A stretch of DNA of 64,000 bases from Clostridiaceae bacterium Marseille-Q4143 (lineage in GTDB: Bacteria; Bacillota; Clostridia; Lachnospirales; Lachnospiraceae): the NCBI GenBank assembly GCA_018228645.1, contig CP073693.1, forward strand, positions 186,001 through 250,000, given 5' to 3'. The notes under the pieces were generated by a model. It saw only the letters and a list, made by a program, of their open reading frames with translations, was not told the origin of the DNA and did no database searches. Numbering within the stretch: position 1 is the stretch's first letter; every line of letters begins with the position of its first letter. Shown piece after piece: positions 33,912 to 42,843 of the stretch. The position numbers and the translations under genes are program-made.

Positions 33912-34722
33912 ATTGCATTCCCTCCACCAATTGTTCTTCTGTCATATTAAATACAGCATCAATCAAATCTGTCCGGAATGTAGCATTGCCTGTTCCGTTT
34001 TTGATACGGCGTGCCTCTGCCACCTCTCCGCTGATTCCCATCACGCTCATGGCTGCCACTGTTGCCGTAAAGCAGTCTTCCGGCATGGCTCCACAAAATG
34101 CGCCGATCATGGAAGTCAGCATACAGCCGCTGCCCGTAATCCGCGCCATAGTTGCACATCCATTTCTGAGGACTGCCGTTTCTTTCCCATCGGATACCAG
34201 ATCCAGCTTTCCTGAAACAGCAATGACACTTCCCGTGCGTTCCGCAAGTGCCCGCACCATCTCTGCTGCTTCTTTGAGATTCTCTTCCGTAATCTTATCA
34301 AGCGCGCTTACATCCACACCGCTTCCGGCGGTCTGCTGTCCTGCCAGATAACGGATCTCTGACGCATTTCCACGAATGGAGCTGAACTTCACTTCTTTTA
34401 ACAATTCTGCTGCCACTTCTCTTCGAAGGCTCGTTCCGCCTGCTGCTACCGGATCCAGAACAACCGGACGACCAAGCTTGTTCATCTCTTTTCCGGCCAG
34501 AATCATGGACGGGGCATCTTCAATGGCTCCCATATTGCAGACCAGTGCCCGGGCATTTCTGGCTGCCTCTGCCGCCTCCCGGACATCATGCGCCATAGAC
34601 GGAGAGCCGCCTGCTGCCAGAATGATATTTGCACAGTCATTGACCGTCACAAAATTGGTAATGCACTGCACCAGCGGTTCCTTTTCCCGCACCAGATGTA
34701 ATGCCTCTGCATACTTGTTCAT
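33898..34722 (-). CDS. thiM: Hydroxyethylthiazole kinase ThiM
   Basis: A 274-residue ribokinase-fold kinase that phosphorylates the thiazole moiety for salvage. PLVQCITNFVTVNDCANIIL, GGSPSMAHD and the anion-hole ARITGSGCMLTSMIGAF are typical. It lies between thiW and thiE. Confidence 0.95.
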   Translation of the reverse strand: MNKYAEALHLVREKEPLVQCITNFVTVNDCANIILAAGGSPSMAHDVREAAEAARNARALVCNMGAIEDAPSMILAGKEMNKLGRPVVLDPVAAGGTSLRREVAAELLKEVKFSSIRGNASEIRYLAGQQTAGSGVDVSALDKITEENLKEAAEMVRALAERTGSVIAVSGKLDLVSDGKETAVLRNGCATMARITGSGCMLTSMIGAFCGAMPEDCFTATVAAMSVMGISGEVAEARRIKNGTGNATFRTDLIDAVFNMTEEQLVEGMQYEIL

Positions 34723-34737
34723 AAAACGTTTGTCTCC

Positions 34738-35235
34738 TTACGCCAGCTCATTCTGCATCCGTCCAAGCACAGCCGTTTTCTTTAAGATCACCAGGATTGC
34801 AACACCCATAGCTGCTCCTACCACTGCAGACGGGGTATAGAACGGAATATAGTAAAACGGGGACTGGGCATCCAGTCCGTAGAACATCTTCATCAACGGA
34901 TAAGAAGACATGGCTCCGAAAAATCCGGTTCCGATGACTTCTCCAATCCATACCAGATAAATATTTTTCGTCTTCTTATAAATCAGGCCTCCCAGAATCG
35001 GTCCATAGATTGCTCCGGTAACTGCCTGAATGGTACGGCCGGACAACATTCTCATAATACCGCATAAAAGGGCTGCCGCGAATCCATACCAAGGGCCTAC
35101 CAGAACCGCTGCAATGACATCCACGCAGTGCTGGAACGGTGCCATGGCCGGGAAATAGACAAAGGTGTTCAGGACGAAGGCCAGACAGGCCAGCATGGCA
35201 GTCAGTGCCATTTTTTTAGTTACATTTTTCTGCAT
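34738..35235 (-). CDS. thiW: ThiW, predicted thiazole transporter (ECF S component-like)
   Basis: A 165-residue membrane protein with about five hydrophobic segments. PMAPFQHCVDVIAAVLVGPW and AAALLCGIMRMLSGRTIQA match ThiW. ThiW is predicted to import the thiazole moiety because it always appears beside thiM under TPP riboswitches. ATG 35235 is preferred to 35241 for spacing from GAGGAG. First gene behind the riboswitch. Confidence 0.9.
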   Translation of the reverse strand: MQKNVTKKMALTAMLACLAFVLNTFVYFPAMAPFQHCVDVIAAVLVGPWYGFAAALLCGIMRMLSGRTIQAVTGAIYGPILGGLIYKKTKNIYLVWIGEVIGTGFFGAMSSYPLMKMFYGLDAQSPFYYIPFYTPSAVVGAAMGVAILVILKKTAVLGRMQNELA

Positions 35236-35301
35236 ATTCATTCACTCCTCTTTTGCTCAAACAAGGGAAACCTGATGACCAACACCTGACTTTTTACTGA
35301 C

Positions 35302-35332
35302 AAAAAAGGAGGCTCCTGTATCGGTGCCTCCT
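35302..35332 (-). terminator. Riboswitch-controlled terminator before thiW
   Basis: On the minus strand AGGAGGC (35332-35326) pairs with GCCTCCT (35313-35307), followed by a run of six T (35307-35302), just downstream of the TPP aptamer. Confidence 0.88.
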
Positions 35333-35344
35333 GTAAAATCATAT

Positions 35345-35438
35345 TCGATGACTTCCTACGACGGCATTATCCGTATCAGGTTAAAGGGTCGAAGGTCATT
35401 CCTTCCTCTCAGCCTGTCACACAAGCTCCCCTGTTCTC
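35345..35438 (-). ncRNA. TPP riboswitch (THI element)
   Basis: The minus strand reads GGGGAGCTTGTGTGACAGGC, CTGAGAGGAAGG, GACCTTCGACCC and TAACCTGATACGGATAATGC in order, then CGTCGTAGGAAG: the conserved pyrimidine-sensing (CUGAGA) and pyrophosphate-sensing parts of the THI box. It precedes a terminator and thiW, so TPP should turn the operon off by transcription termination. Confidence 0.96.
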
Positions 35439-35450
35439 TTTCTGCTGTCT

Positions 35451-35479
35451 ATTTTACCCCTGTACAGTAGGAAATGCAA
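35451..35479 (-). promoter_or_regulatory. Promoter of the TPP-riboswitch operon
   Basis: Minus-strand TTGCAT (35479-35474), a 17-nt spacer and TAAAAT (35456-35451), placing the start of transcription just before the aptamer. Confidence 0.75.
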
Positions 35480-35495
35480 GCCCTATTCATTTTTC

Positions 35496-36938
35496 TTATC
35501 CTGCATAAGGCAGCTCTTCAAAAAGATCGCTCTCCGATACACCTCCAATGGTGCCTGCATAAATACCGTCTGCATTCAGGTCTACGATCAGGTTTCCTGC
35601 CGTTCCATCCTCCAGTTCAAAGCCAAAGGTACCGTCTTCAGAGTAACTGGTCGGAGTAATCACATCTCCTGCTTTTAATGTGGCATTGGAGCCTTCCAGT
35701 CTGCAGGAAATGGAACCTTTGACACTTAATTTCACATCAGAAGCATGGTTAAAAAGATACATGTCCCCGTTCGGAGTCAATTGGTCATTGGAAATATGGT
35801 AAGTTTTGGTTCCACCATAAGTCCCCAGTACATCTACTTTGGACGTAATCTCAATGCCGTCTGCCGGATTGGAAGGAACTTTTTCAATGCTTCCGTCCTG
35901 CTGGGAAACCGCGAACTTTTCCCCATCCATTTTCACCAGATAGGTTGTCGCATAATCATTATAGGTACGTGTTTCCGCCAGCACATAGTACTGTCCATTC
36001 AGCTTCAATGCATAGATATCTCCCACGGCCAGCGTCTCTGCATCCAGTTCAAAACTGTTAGAGCCATACTGGGCGGTTACGCTGATCATATCATCATTTT
36101 CTTTGGGATCGGATGTTACCAATGTAAATTCCTGGCCGTCAATCTCCACCGGTGTGTTGGCTTCCAACTTCGTCACATTGGAATCCACCGTAGCCGGAGT
36201 ACCGATAGCGTCCATAAGCGGGGTCCAGTCAAGGACGGCATACTGCTCCATATAAGAATCAATCATTGCCTGCGCGGTCTCTTCATCCGTCGGCGTATCA
36301 TTGCTCACATCCCAGTCATCATCCACGGAAGTAAACCATGGATTCTGCTCATCTGCTCCTGCGTCATAAATGACCGACTGCTGAATAGAAAGTTCTCCAT
36401 TTTCTACGATATAATACAGCCATCCGGAACTTGCTGCACCGTTGGAACCTTCATTGGCAATGATCACAGCACCTGCCTCATCTTCCACCAGATAATATCG
36501 GTTTCTCTCCCTGCTGGTAAACAGCTGCTTTGCCGCATCTCCATCCATGGTATAAGCATCCAGAATCATCCGGTTCACCGGTTCTTCCGTATCTGTTTCA
36601 CCAATCAGTAATTCCAGCTGTCCGTCCTGATCAAGATCGTATAACGTATAACCTACTGACACCATAGTGGCCAGATTACTGTAATTATGCTCATAGATCT
36701 GGTCATAATCCCACTGTTCCTCTATCAGTGACCGATAGTCGTCGATAATCCCTTCGTAGGCTTCCGTCATACCATCATCCGAGATCGTCTCCAGCGGAGC
36801 ATCTTCCTCTCCGATGATTTCCTCATTGTCTTCCGGATTTTCTGTATCCTGCGCTGTCTGATCTGCATTGTTTCCACATGCTGTCAGCATGGACATTCCA
36901 AGCATCAATACACATAAAATCGCAATTCTCTTTTTCAT
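35496..36938 (-). CDS. Secreted lipoprotein of unknown function
   Basis: A 480-residue exported protein with a lipoprotein signal (lipobox LTAC, C21), then an acidic linker with DQTAQDTENPEDNEE. Middle parts such as GYTLYDLDQDGQLELLIGET resemble the calcium-binding-like DLDxDGxxE pattern common in Clostridial surface lipoproteins. The C-terminal half has beta-rich segments, including an IVDLNADGIYAG motif of similar type. I do not recognise a specific function. ATG 36938 follows AAGGAGG by 5 nt. It is monocistronic, with the thiW promoter right after it. Confidence 0.7.
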   Translation of the reverse strand: MKKRIAILCVLMLGMSMLTACGNNADQTAQDTENPEDNEEIIGEEDAPLETISDDGMTEAYEGIIDDYRSLIEEQWDYDQIYEHNYSNLATMVSVGYTLYDLDQDGQLELLIGETDTEEPVNRMILDAYTMDGDAAKQLFTSRERNRYYLVEDEAGAVIIANEGSNGAASSGWLYYIVENGELSIQQSVIYDAGADEQNPWFTSVDDDWDVSNDTPTDEETAQAMIDSYMEQYAVLDWTPLMDAIGTPATVDSNVTKLEANTPVEIDGQEFTLVTSDPKENDDMISVTAQYGSNSFELDAETLAVGDIYALKLNGQYYVLAETRTYNDYATTYLVKMDGEKFAVSQQDGSIEKVPSNPADGIEITSKVDVLGTYGGTKTYHISNDQLTPNGDMYLFNHASDVKLSVKGSISCRLEGSNATLKAGDVITPTSYSEDGTFGFELEDGTAGNLIVDLNADGIYAGTIGGVSESDLFEELPYAG

Positions 36939-37018
36939 AAGATCCTCCTTCATGAAATTACCTTCATTTTGGTATCCTCATTTTACTACACAGGAGGTAT
37001 TTGTCCACTTAAGATTTC

Positions 37019-37993
37019 TTAATTCTGATACCGGATCTCTGTCTTCTGCAACATAGGATAACTGACCACTTCCATTCCTTCAAGATCCTCTGCATGCATG
37101 CTGACTGCCGTGATCTGCGGATTTTCATAGGTGGTATAATAGTAAATACCTTTGCTGGTGTTGCAGCAGGAAGTATAAATCGTAATCTCATACTTTCCTT
37201 CCGCTACTTCGCAGCAGCCTCTCTGCTGGTCTACAGATCCAAGGATATGGAAAAACTGGCTGACACTCTCTTCCTCCGTATCTCCTGACTGGGAATTAAG
37301 TCTCGTAAATGCCACTCTTGCAAAGCGGGATGTGGAAGACAAATCTCCCGGAAGTCCCAGTGCTCCCATGCCTCTGCTGTACATATCAAGCGGCAACTCT
37401 TTGGAAAACTGATTTTCCGGCTGCTTCGGAGAAAGATTCCTATACTGATTCAGCAAAAACATCTGCTGAGGGAATGGAGGATTATTGGTAAGCACCCCTG
37501 CCGGATTATCATAGACATGGAATCCATCCTTCATAGATTCCACCACAATACAGCCATTTTTATCCGCAATGATCCAGTGAAGCTGTGCAGAAGGAAGCTG
37601 ATCGCTGAATGGGATTCCTGTCAGATTCATTTTCTCAAGTGCTGCTTTTGCCTCTTCCACAGTCGCACATCTGGAAAGGATCCATGGAATAAACTCATAC
37701 TGGGCTACATTCTCTTTCTCTTTTATTTCCTCTGCATAAGCTGCATTTCCCACAAAATTCAGACCAGCCATACCAAGACCTTTTTCATTGGCTGCATCGT
37801 AGTAAAGCGGATATCCGCCCGCCATATGTGCCATACCGATCATTGCATAATGCTGCTCCATCACGCCGGCATAATGAAAATGAATGGGATAATTCCGCGG
37901 CATCACTGCAATCTCTTCTCCATAAGAGAATTCATAATCCAAAGTACGTCCCATATAGAAATCTTTTGTCAGATAGGTTGCTGCTGTACACAT
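37019..37993 (-). CDS. Choloylglycine hydrolase family enzyme (bile-salt-hydrolase-like)
   Basis: A 324-residue N-terminal nucleophile hydrolase. After removal of Met1, Cys2 is the nucleophile; R16 and D19 (MGRTLDYE), N79 (GLNFVGN), N170/N171 (VLTNNP) and R223 (STSRFAR) fit the choloylglycine hydrolase catalytic set. The family includes bile salt hydrolases and penicillin V acylases; length (about 320) and the gut setting favour bile salts, but substrate is unproven. No signal peptide. ATG 37993 follows GGGAGG, 1 nt after the stop of the nucleotidyltransferase gene, so the two are coupled. Confidence 0.87.
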   Translation of the reverse strand: MCTAATYLTKDFYMGRTLDYEFSYGEEIAVMPRNYPIHFHYAGVMEQHYAMIGMAHMAGGYPLYYDAANEKGLGMAGLNFVGNAAYAEEIKEKENVAQYEFIPWILSRCATVEEAKAALEKMNLTGIPFSDQLPSAQLHWIIADKNGCIVVESMKDGFHVYDNPAGVLTNNPPFPQQMFLLNQYRNLSPKQPENQFSKELPLDMYSRGMGALGLPGDLSSTSRFARVAFTRLNSQSGDTEEESVSQFFHILGSVDQQRGCCEVAEGKYEITIYTSCCNTSKGIYYYTTYENPQITAVSMHAEDLEGMEVVSYPMLQKTEIRYQN

Positions 37994-37994
37994 A

Positions 37995-38918
37995 TTAATC
38001 CTCCCACAGTCCTTGCGGATATTTGCCCGCATCTTTCAGATCCTGCATAGCTTTCATAACAACTGGTTTATCTTCTTTATAAGTCACTCCGTGCCAACGG
38101 TCATGAGACTTCAGCACAGTAACCTCTGCTTTTCCCTCACGAATCAGTTCATCCACCACAAAGGGCAGGAAATACTCACATTTCAGCGGATTCTCCGGGA
38201 TACTTTCTTTTAAGAATTTCGGGAAACGGTCTTTTAATTCTTTTAAAATACTTTCAGAAAATCCCCACAGATTCATGGAAACCGGTGCATCCTCCGGCAG
38301 TGCATGCCAGGTAGCCCCATCATCCTCGGTATAAGCTGGTCCTTCCGGACGGCGCTCAATTCGTGTTCTTTCTGTAATAGCGGTCAGTTTTTGATGTGCG
38401 TCAGTCTCGCAGACACCTCTGGCCACATGGCCATTCTCGGTCAGTGTATTTTTCAGCAGATAACCTACCATGGCATACTGATATTTCTCGCTATCTTTCG
38501 TATTTACCAGAAAATCATGAATCAGCTGAAATGCTTCCTGTCCGTAATAATCGTCTGCATTGATCACCGCAAAAGGTCCATCCACAACCGGCAGACAGGA
38601 CAGAACAGCATGTCCGGTTCCCCATGGTTTTACACGGCCTTCCGGCACCTCAAAGCCTTCCGGCAGATTGTGAAGATCCTGAAATACATACTCCACCGGA
38701 ATCCGTTTCTCCATACGGTTTCCAATGCTCTCACGGAAATCTGCTTCGTTCTCCTTCTTAATAATAAATACGACTTTTCCAAATCCAGCCTGTACTGCAT
38801 CGTAGATAGAATAGTCCATAATAATATGTCCCTGGGGATCAATGGGGTCAATCTGTTTCAATCCGCCGTAACGGCTTCCCATACCTGCCGCCATAATGAC
38901 TAATGTTGGTTTTTTCAT
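37995..38918 (-). CDS. Sugar-phosphate nucleotidyltransferase-like protein
   Basis: A 307-residue protein with a nucleotidyltransferase fold. The N-terminal NTP-binding motif is VIMAAGMGSRYGGLKQIDPI, and FAVINADDYYG has the metal-binding aspartates. It resembles the GalU/RmlA fold, and this form is common as a single protein in Clostridia. The sugar and nucleotide are unknown. ATG 38918 follows AGGAGGAGAG. Co-translated with the bile-salt-hydrolase-like gene, an unexplained pairing. Confidence 0.8.
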   Translation of the reverse strand: MKKPTLVIMAAGMGSRYGGLKQIDPIDPQGHIIMDYSIYDAVQAGFGKVVFIIKKENEADFRESIGNRMEKRIPVEYVFQDLHNLPEGFEVPEGRVKPWGTGHAVLSCLPVVDGPFAVINADDYYGQEAFQLIHDFLVNTKDSEKYQYAMVGYLLKNTLTENGHVARGVCETDAHQKLTAITERTRIERRPEGPAYTEDDGATWHALPEDAPVSMNLWGFSESILKELKDRFPKFLKESIPENPLKCEYFLPFVVDELIREGKAEVTVLKSHDRWHGVTYKEDKPVVMKAMQDLKDAGKYPQGLWED

Positions 38919-38996
38919 GCTTTTCTCTCCTCCTGTACGAAAATTCCACTTATTACTAATATACTCATAAGTCCGGCATTTTACAAGTTTTTGACG

Positions 38997-39028
38997 AAAA
39001 AAGAGGTGTACCAAAAGGTACACCTCTT
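38997..39028 (-). terminator. Terminator of nifJ
   Basis: Perfect 12-bp stem AAGAGGTGTACC/GGTACACCTCTT (39001-39012 and 39017-39028) with an AAAA loop, ending in a short T-run on the minus strand. Confidence 0.87.
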
Positions 39029-39052
39029 CGAAATTCTTATGGATTCTACAGA

Positions 39053-42000
39053 TTACTCTGCATCTGCTCCGTAAAGAGTTTTCAGTTTGTTCAGGTAAGC
39101 AAATCTTGCTTTGTACTCCTCTTCGGATCTGGTGAACAGAGCCTGTGCTCTCTCCGGATTTGCTCTCTTCAGAGAGTTGTAACGAACCTCGCCGTCCAGG
39201 AATGCCTGGAAGTCACCGGTCGGTGCTTTGGAATCCAGAGCGAATGCGTCCTTGCCCTCTGCTGCCAGAGCCGGGTTGAAGCGGAAGCAATGCCAGTAAC
39301 CAGCCTCTACAGCCAGCTGCTCCTCGGTCTGAGCTTTGCTCATACCTTTCTTGATACCATGGTTGATACACGGAGCGTAAGCGATGATCAGGGACGGTCC
39401 CGGATATGCCTCTGCCTCTGCGATTGCTTTTACGCACTGATTGAAGTCAGCACCCATGGAGATCTGTGCTACATATACATAACCATAGCTCATTGCGATA
39501 GAAGCCAGGTCTTTCTTCTTGGTCTCTTTACCACCAGCTGCGAACTGTGCTACAGCACCAGTCGGGGTAGCTTTGGAAGACTGTCCACCGGTATTGGAGT
39601 AAACCTCGGTATCGAATACCATAACGTTGATGTCTTTGCCGGAAGCAAGTACATGGTCAACGCCGCCGAATCCGATATCGTAAGCCCATCCGTCACCACC
39701 GAAGATCCACTGGGATTTCTTAGCGAGGAAGTCTTTCTGTGCAAGGATCTCTTTGCCCTTGTCGCATCCGCAAGCTTCCAGAGCAGCTACCAGCTTATCA
39801 GTTGCAGCACCGTTGGTTGCTCCAACTCCATAAGTATCAAGCCATTCCTGAGCTGCAGCTTTGACATCTGCATTCTTGCCGTTAGCAACGATATCCTCAA
39901 CTTTTGCTTTCAGTCCGCCACGGATAGCGTTCTGAGCAAGTAACATACCATAACCAAACTCTGCTGCATCCTCGAACAGGGAGTTAGACCATGCCGGTCC
40001 CTGACCTTTCTCGTTTACAGTATACGGAGTGGACGGTGAAGAGTTACCCCAGATAGAGGAGCATCCAGTTGCGTTTGCAATGTACATTCTGTCACCGAAC
40101 AGCTGGGTAATCAGTTTAGCGTACGGAGTCTCACCACAACCTGCGCATGCGCCTGAGAACTCAAGCAGCGGAGTCTTGAACTGAGATCCTTTTACGGTAG
40201 CCTCTTTGAATTTCTCGATAACATCTGCTTTCTCCGGAAGAGTAACAGCATAATCGAATGCGCTCTGGCAAGCTGCATTTGCTTCCATATTTGCCATATC
40301 GAGAGCTTTTGCACCCTTCTTGCCCGGGCATACGTTTGCACAGGAACCGCATCCGGTACAGTCAAGAGCGGATACAACGATTGCAAACTTCTTATCAGCC
40401 ATACCAGTCATAGCCAGAGTCTTCATCTCAGCCGGTGCAGCAGCAGCCTCAGCCTCGGTCATAGCAACCGGACGAATTGCAGCGTGCGGGCAGACATAAG
40501 AACATCTGTTACACTGGATACAGTTTTCAGCATTCCATACCGGGATATTAACTGCAATACCACGTTTCTCGTATGCAGAAGTTCCGGACGGAGTAGTTCC
40601 ATCTACATAATCCTTGAATGCAGATACCGGCAGGGAGTTACCTTCCTGAGCAGATACTTTAGCCTGGATGTTGTTAACGAAGTCAACAGCAGCCTGTCTT
40701 CCGCTCTCTGCATGAGTAGTTACAAGTCCTTCATCAGCTGCATTCTTCCAGCTTTCCGGAACTTTGATCTCTACAACCTGTTTTGCTCCCTCATCGATAG
40801 CAGCCCAGTTCTTAGCAACGACATCATCACCCTTACGTCCGTAAGTAGCCTTTGCAGCAGCTTTCATAAGATCGATTGCCTGCTCCTCCGGAATGATTGC
40901 AGCCAGTTTGAAGAATGCGGACTGGAGAATGGTATTGATACGGGTCGGTCCCATACCAGTCTCGATACCGATCTTAACACCATCAATTACATAGAATTTG
41001 ATGTTGTGGTTAGCGATGAATGCTTTTACCTGTCCCGGAAGATGTTTCTCAAGACCTTCCATATCCCACGGGCAGTTCAGCAGGAAGGTACCGCCGTCTA
41101 CCAGCTCCTGTACCATGTTGTACTTACGTACATAGGACGGATTGTGGCAAGCTACAAAGTTAGCTTTATGGATCAGGTATGTAGATTTGATCGGTTTCTT
41201 ACCAAAACGAAGGTGAGACATGGTCACACCACCGGATTTTTTGGAGTCATAATCAAAATATGCCTGAGCATACATATCAGTGTTATCACCGATAATCTTA
41301 ATGGAGTTCTTGTTAGCACCTACAGTACCGTCTGCGCCAAGACCCCAGAACTTACAGTTGATGGTTCCTTCCGGAGTGGTTACCAGCGGAGCACCGGTTT
41401 CCAGAGACAGATGTGTTACATCATCAACGATACCGATAGTGAATTTAGCCTTCTCGGTGTTGTGATATACTGCAACGATCTGTGCCGGAGTGGTGTCTTT
41501 GGAGCCCAGTCCGTAACGGCCGGTAAATACCGGAGTATCATTGAATTTGGTTCCTTTAAGAGCTGCAACAACATCAAGGTACAGCGGCTCGCCAAGAGCA
41601 CCCGGCTCTTTGGTTCTGTCAAGTACAGTGATCAGTTTTGCAGTATCCGGAATAGCCTCTACCAGAGCATCTGCGCAGAACGGTCTGTAAAGACGAACTT
41701 TAACAACGCCGACTTTCTCTCCTGCAGCGGTCAGGTAATCGATGGTCTCCTCGATGGTATCACATACAGATCCCATAGCGATGATAACTTTCTCAGCATC
41801 CGGAGCACCGTAGTAGTTGAACAGCTTGTAATCGGTACCGATCTTAGCGTTTACTTTGTCCATGTACTCCTGTACGATTGCCGGAAGAGCATCGTAGTAC
41901 GGGTTACATGCCTCACGAGCCTGGAAGAAGATATCCGGGTTCTGAGCGGAACCTCTCTGGCACGGATGATTCGGGTTCAGAGCGTCCTGTCTGTAAGCCT

Positions 42001-42601
42001 CGATAGCATCCATATCTACCATATCTTTCAGATCTTCGTAATCCCACTGCTCGATCTTCTGGATCTCATGGGAAGTACGGAATCCGTCGAAGAAGTTGAT
42101 GAACGGAAGACGTCCTTTGATTGCTGCACAGTGAGCAACCGGAGTCAGGTCCATAACCTCCTGTACGCTGGACTCACAGAGCATTGCTACTCCGGTCTGA
42201 CGACAGGCATATACGTCGGAGTGATCTCCGAAGATAGACAGTGCATGGCTTGCCAGTGCACGAGCGGATACGTTGAATACACCCGGAAGTCTCTCACCTG
42301 CTACTTTGTACAGGTTCGGGATCATCAGAAGAAGACCCTGAGAAGCTGTGAAGGTGGTAGTAAGGGCACCTGCTGCCAGAGAACCGTGTACAGCACCTGC
42401 TGCACCTGCCTCAGACTGCATCTCGGTTACCTGTACGGTATGTCCGAAGATATTGGTTCTTCCCTGAGTTGCCCACTCGTCAGTTGCCTCTGCCATTACA
42501 GATGACGGGGTGATCGGATAGATAGCAGCTACGTCAGAGTATGCATAAGATACATGAGCGGCTGCATGGTTTCCATCCATGGTTTTCATTTTTCTGGCCA
42601 T
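39053..42601 (-). CDS. nifJ: Pyruvate:ferredoxin (flavodoxin) oxidoreductase
   Basis: A 1182-residue single-chain PFOR, typical length. Domain order: N-terminal pyruvate-binding region (IYPITPSSVMAEATDEW), the central domains, two 4Fe-4S motifs (CIQCNRCSYVCP near residue 690 and CTGCGSCANVCP near 750), a third cluster around CAGCGETPY (about 820), and the thiamine-diphosphate domain (GDGWAYDIGFGG, about 970). It splits pyruvate into acetyl-CoA and CO2, reducing ferredoxin, the centre of anaerobic fermentation. ATG follows AAGGAGG. A single-gene unit with a strong promoter; codon use is that of a highly expressed gene. Confidence 0.98.
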   Translation of the reverse strand: MARKMKTMDGNHAAAHVSYAYSDVAAIYPITPSSVMAEATDEWATQGRTNIFGHTVQVTEMQSEAGAAGAVHGSLAAGALTTTFTASQGLLLMIPNLYKVAGERLPGVFNVSARALASHALSIFGDHSDVYACRQTGVAMLCESSVQEVMDLTPVAHCAAIKGRLPFINFFDGFRTSHEIQKIEQWDYEDLKDMVDMDAIEAYRQDALNPNHPCQRGSAQNPDIFFQAREACNPYYDALPAIVQEYMDKVNAKIGTDYKLFNYYGAPDAEKVIIAMGSVCDTIEETIDYLTAAGEKVGVVKVRLYRPFCADALVEAIPDTAKLITVLDRTKEPGALGEPLYLDVVAALKGTKFNDTPVFTGRYGLGSKDTTPAQIVAVYHNTEKAKFTIGIVDDVTHLSLETGAPLVTTPEGTINCKFWGLGADGTVGANKNSIKIIGDNTDMYAQAYFDYDSKKSGGVTMSHLRFGKKPIKSTYLIHKANFVACHNPSYVRKYNMVQELVDGGTFLLNCPWDMEGLEKHLPGQVKAFIANHNIKFYVIDGVKIGIETGMGPTRINTILQSAFFKLAAIIPEEQAIDLMKAAAKATYGRKGDDVVAKNWAAIDEGAKQVVEIKVPESWKNAADEGLVTTHAESGRQAAVDFVNNIQAKVSAQEGNSLPVSAFKDYVDGTTPSGTSAYEKRGIAVNIPVWNAENCIQCNRCSYVCPHAAIRPVAMTEAEAAAAPAEMKTLAMTGMADKKFAIVVSALDCTGCGSCANVCPGKKGAKALDMANMEANAACQSAFDYAVTLPEKADVIEKFKEATVKGSQFKTPLLEFSGACAGCGETPYAKLITQLFGDRMYIANATGCSSIWGNSSPSTPYTVNEKGQGPAWSNSLFEDAAEFGYGMLLAQNAIRGGLKAKVEDIVANGKNADVKAAAQEWLDTYGVGATNGAATDKLVAALEACGCDKGKEILAQKDFLAKKSQWIFGGDGWAYDIGFGGVDHVLASGKDINVMVFDTEVYSNTGGQSSKATPTGAVAQFAAGGKETKKKDLASIAMSYGYVYVAQISMGADFNQCVKAIAEAEAYPGPSLIIAYAPCINHGIKKGMSKAQTEEQLAVEAGYWHCFRFNPALAAEGKDAFALDSKAPTGDFQAFLDGEVRYNSLKRANPERAQALFTRSEEEYKARFAYLNKLKTLYGADAE

Positions 42602-42676
42602 TTTTATTATTCCTCCTTATTTGAATCAATAAGACTCTTTATTACTTTGTAAAAATAGCTCTTATCATACGGATTT

Positions 42677-42705
42677 ATTCTAGCACATCTGTCGAAGGTT
42701 GTCCA
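42677..42705 (-). promoter_or_regulatory. Promoter of nifJ
   Basis: Minus-strand TGGACA (42705-42700), a 17-nt spacer and TAGAAT (42682-42677), about 75 nt upstream of the start codon. Confidence 0.7.
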
Positions 42706-42790
42706 TTTCTATACTTAATTTTTTCCATAATTTTTTCTCATTAAGCTCTTATCTTTGGTTAGTTTAGACAAACTTTTCATGTTGCTGAGT

Positions 42791-42830
42791 AAAAAAGAAT
42801 CGGAAAGCCATTTGGGCTCCCGATCCTTAT
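42791..42830 (-). terminator. Terminator after the ABC importer operon
   Basis: Stem formed by 42797-42809 and 42815-42826 (GATCGGGAGCC with GGCTTTCCGATTC on the minus strand), followed by a six-T run at 42796-42791. Confidence 0.85.
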
Positions 42831-42843
42831 TTTTATGATCTGA

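Noticed and set aside
40484..42505. 673-codon plus-strand open frame
   Set aside because: Antisense to nifJ, which is a full-length recognisable PFOR. The long frame follows from the codon bias of a highly expressed gene.
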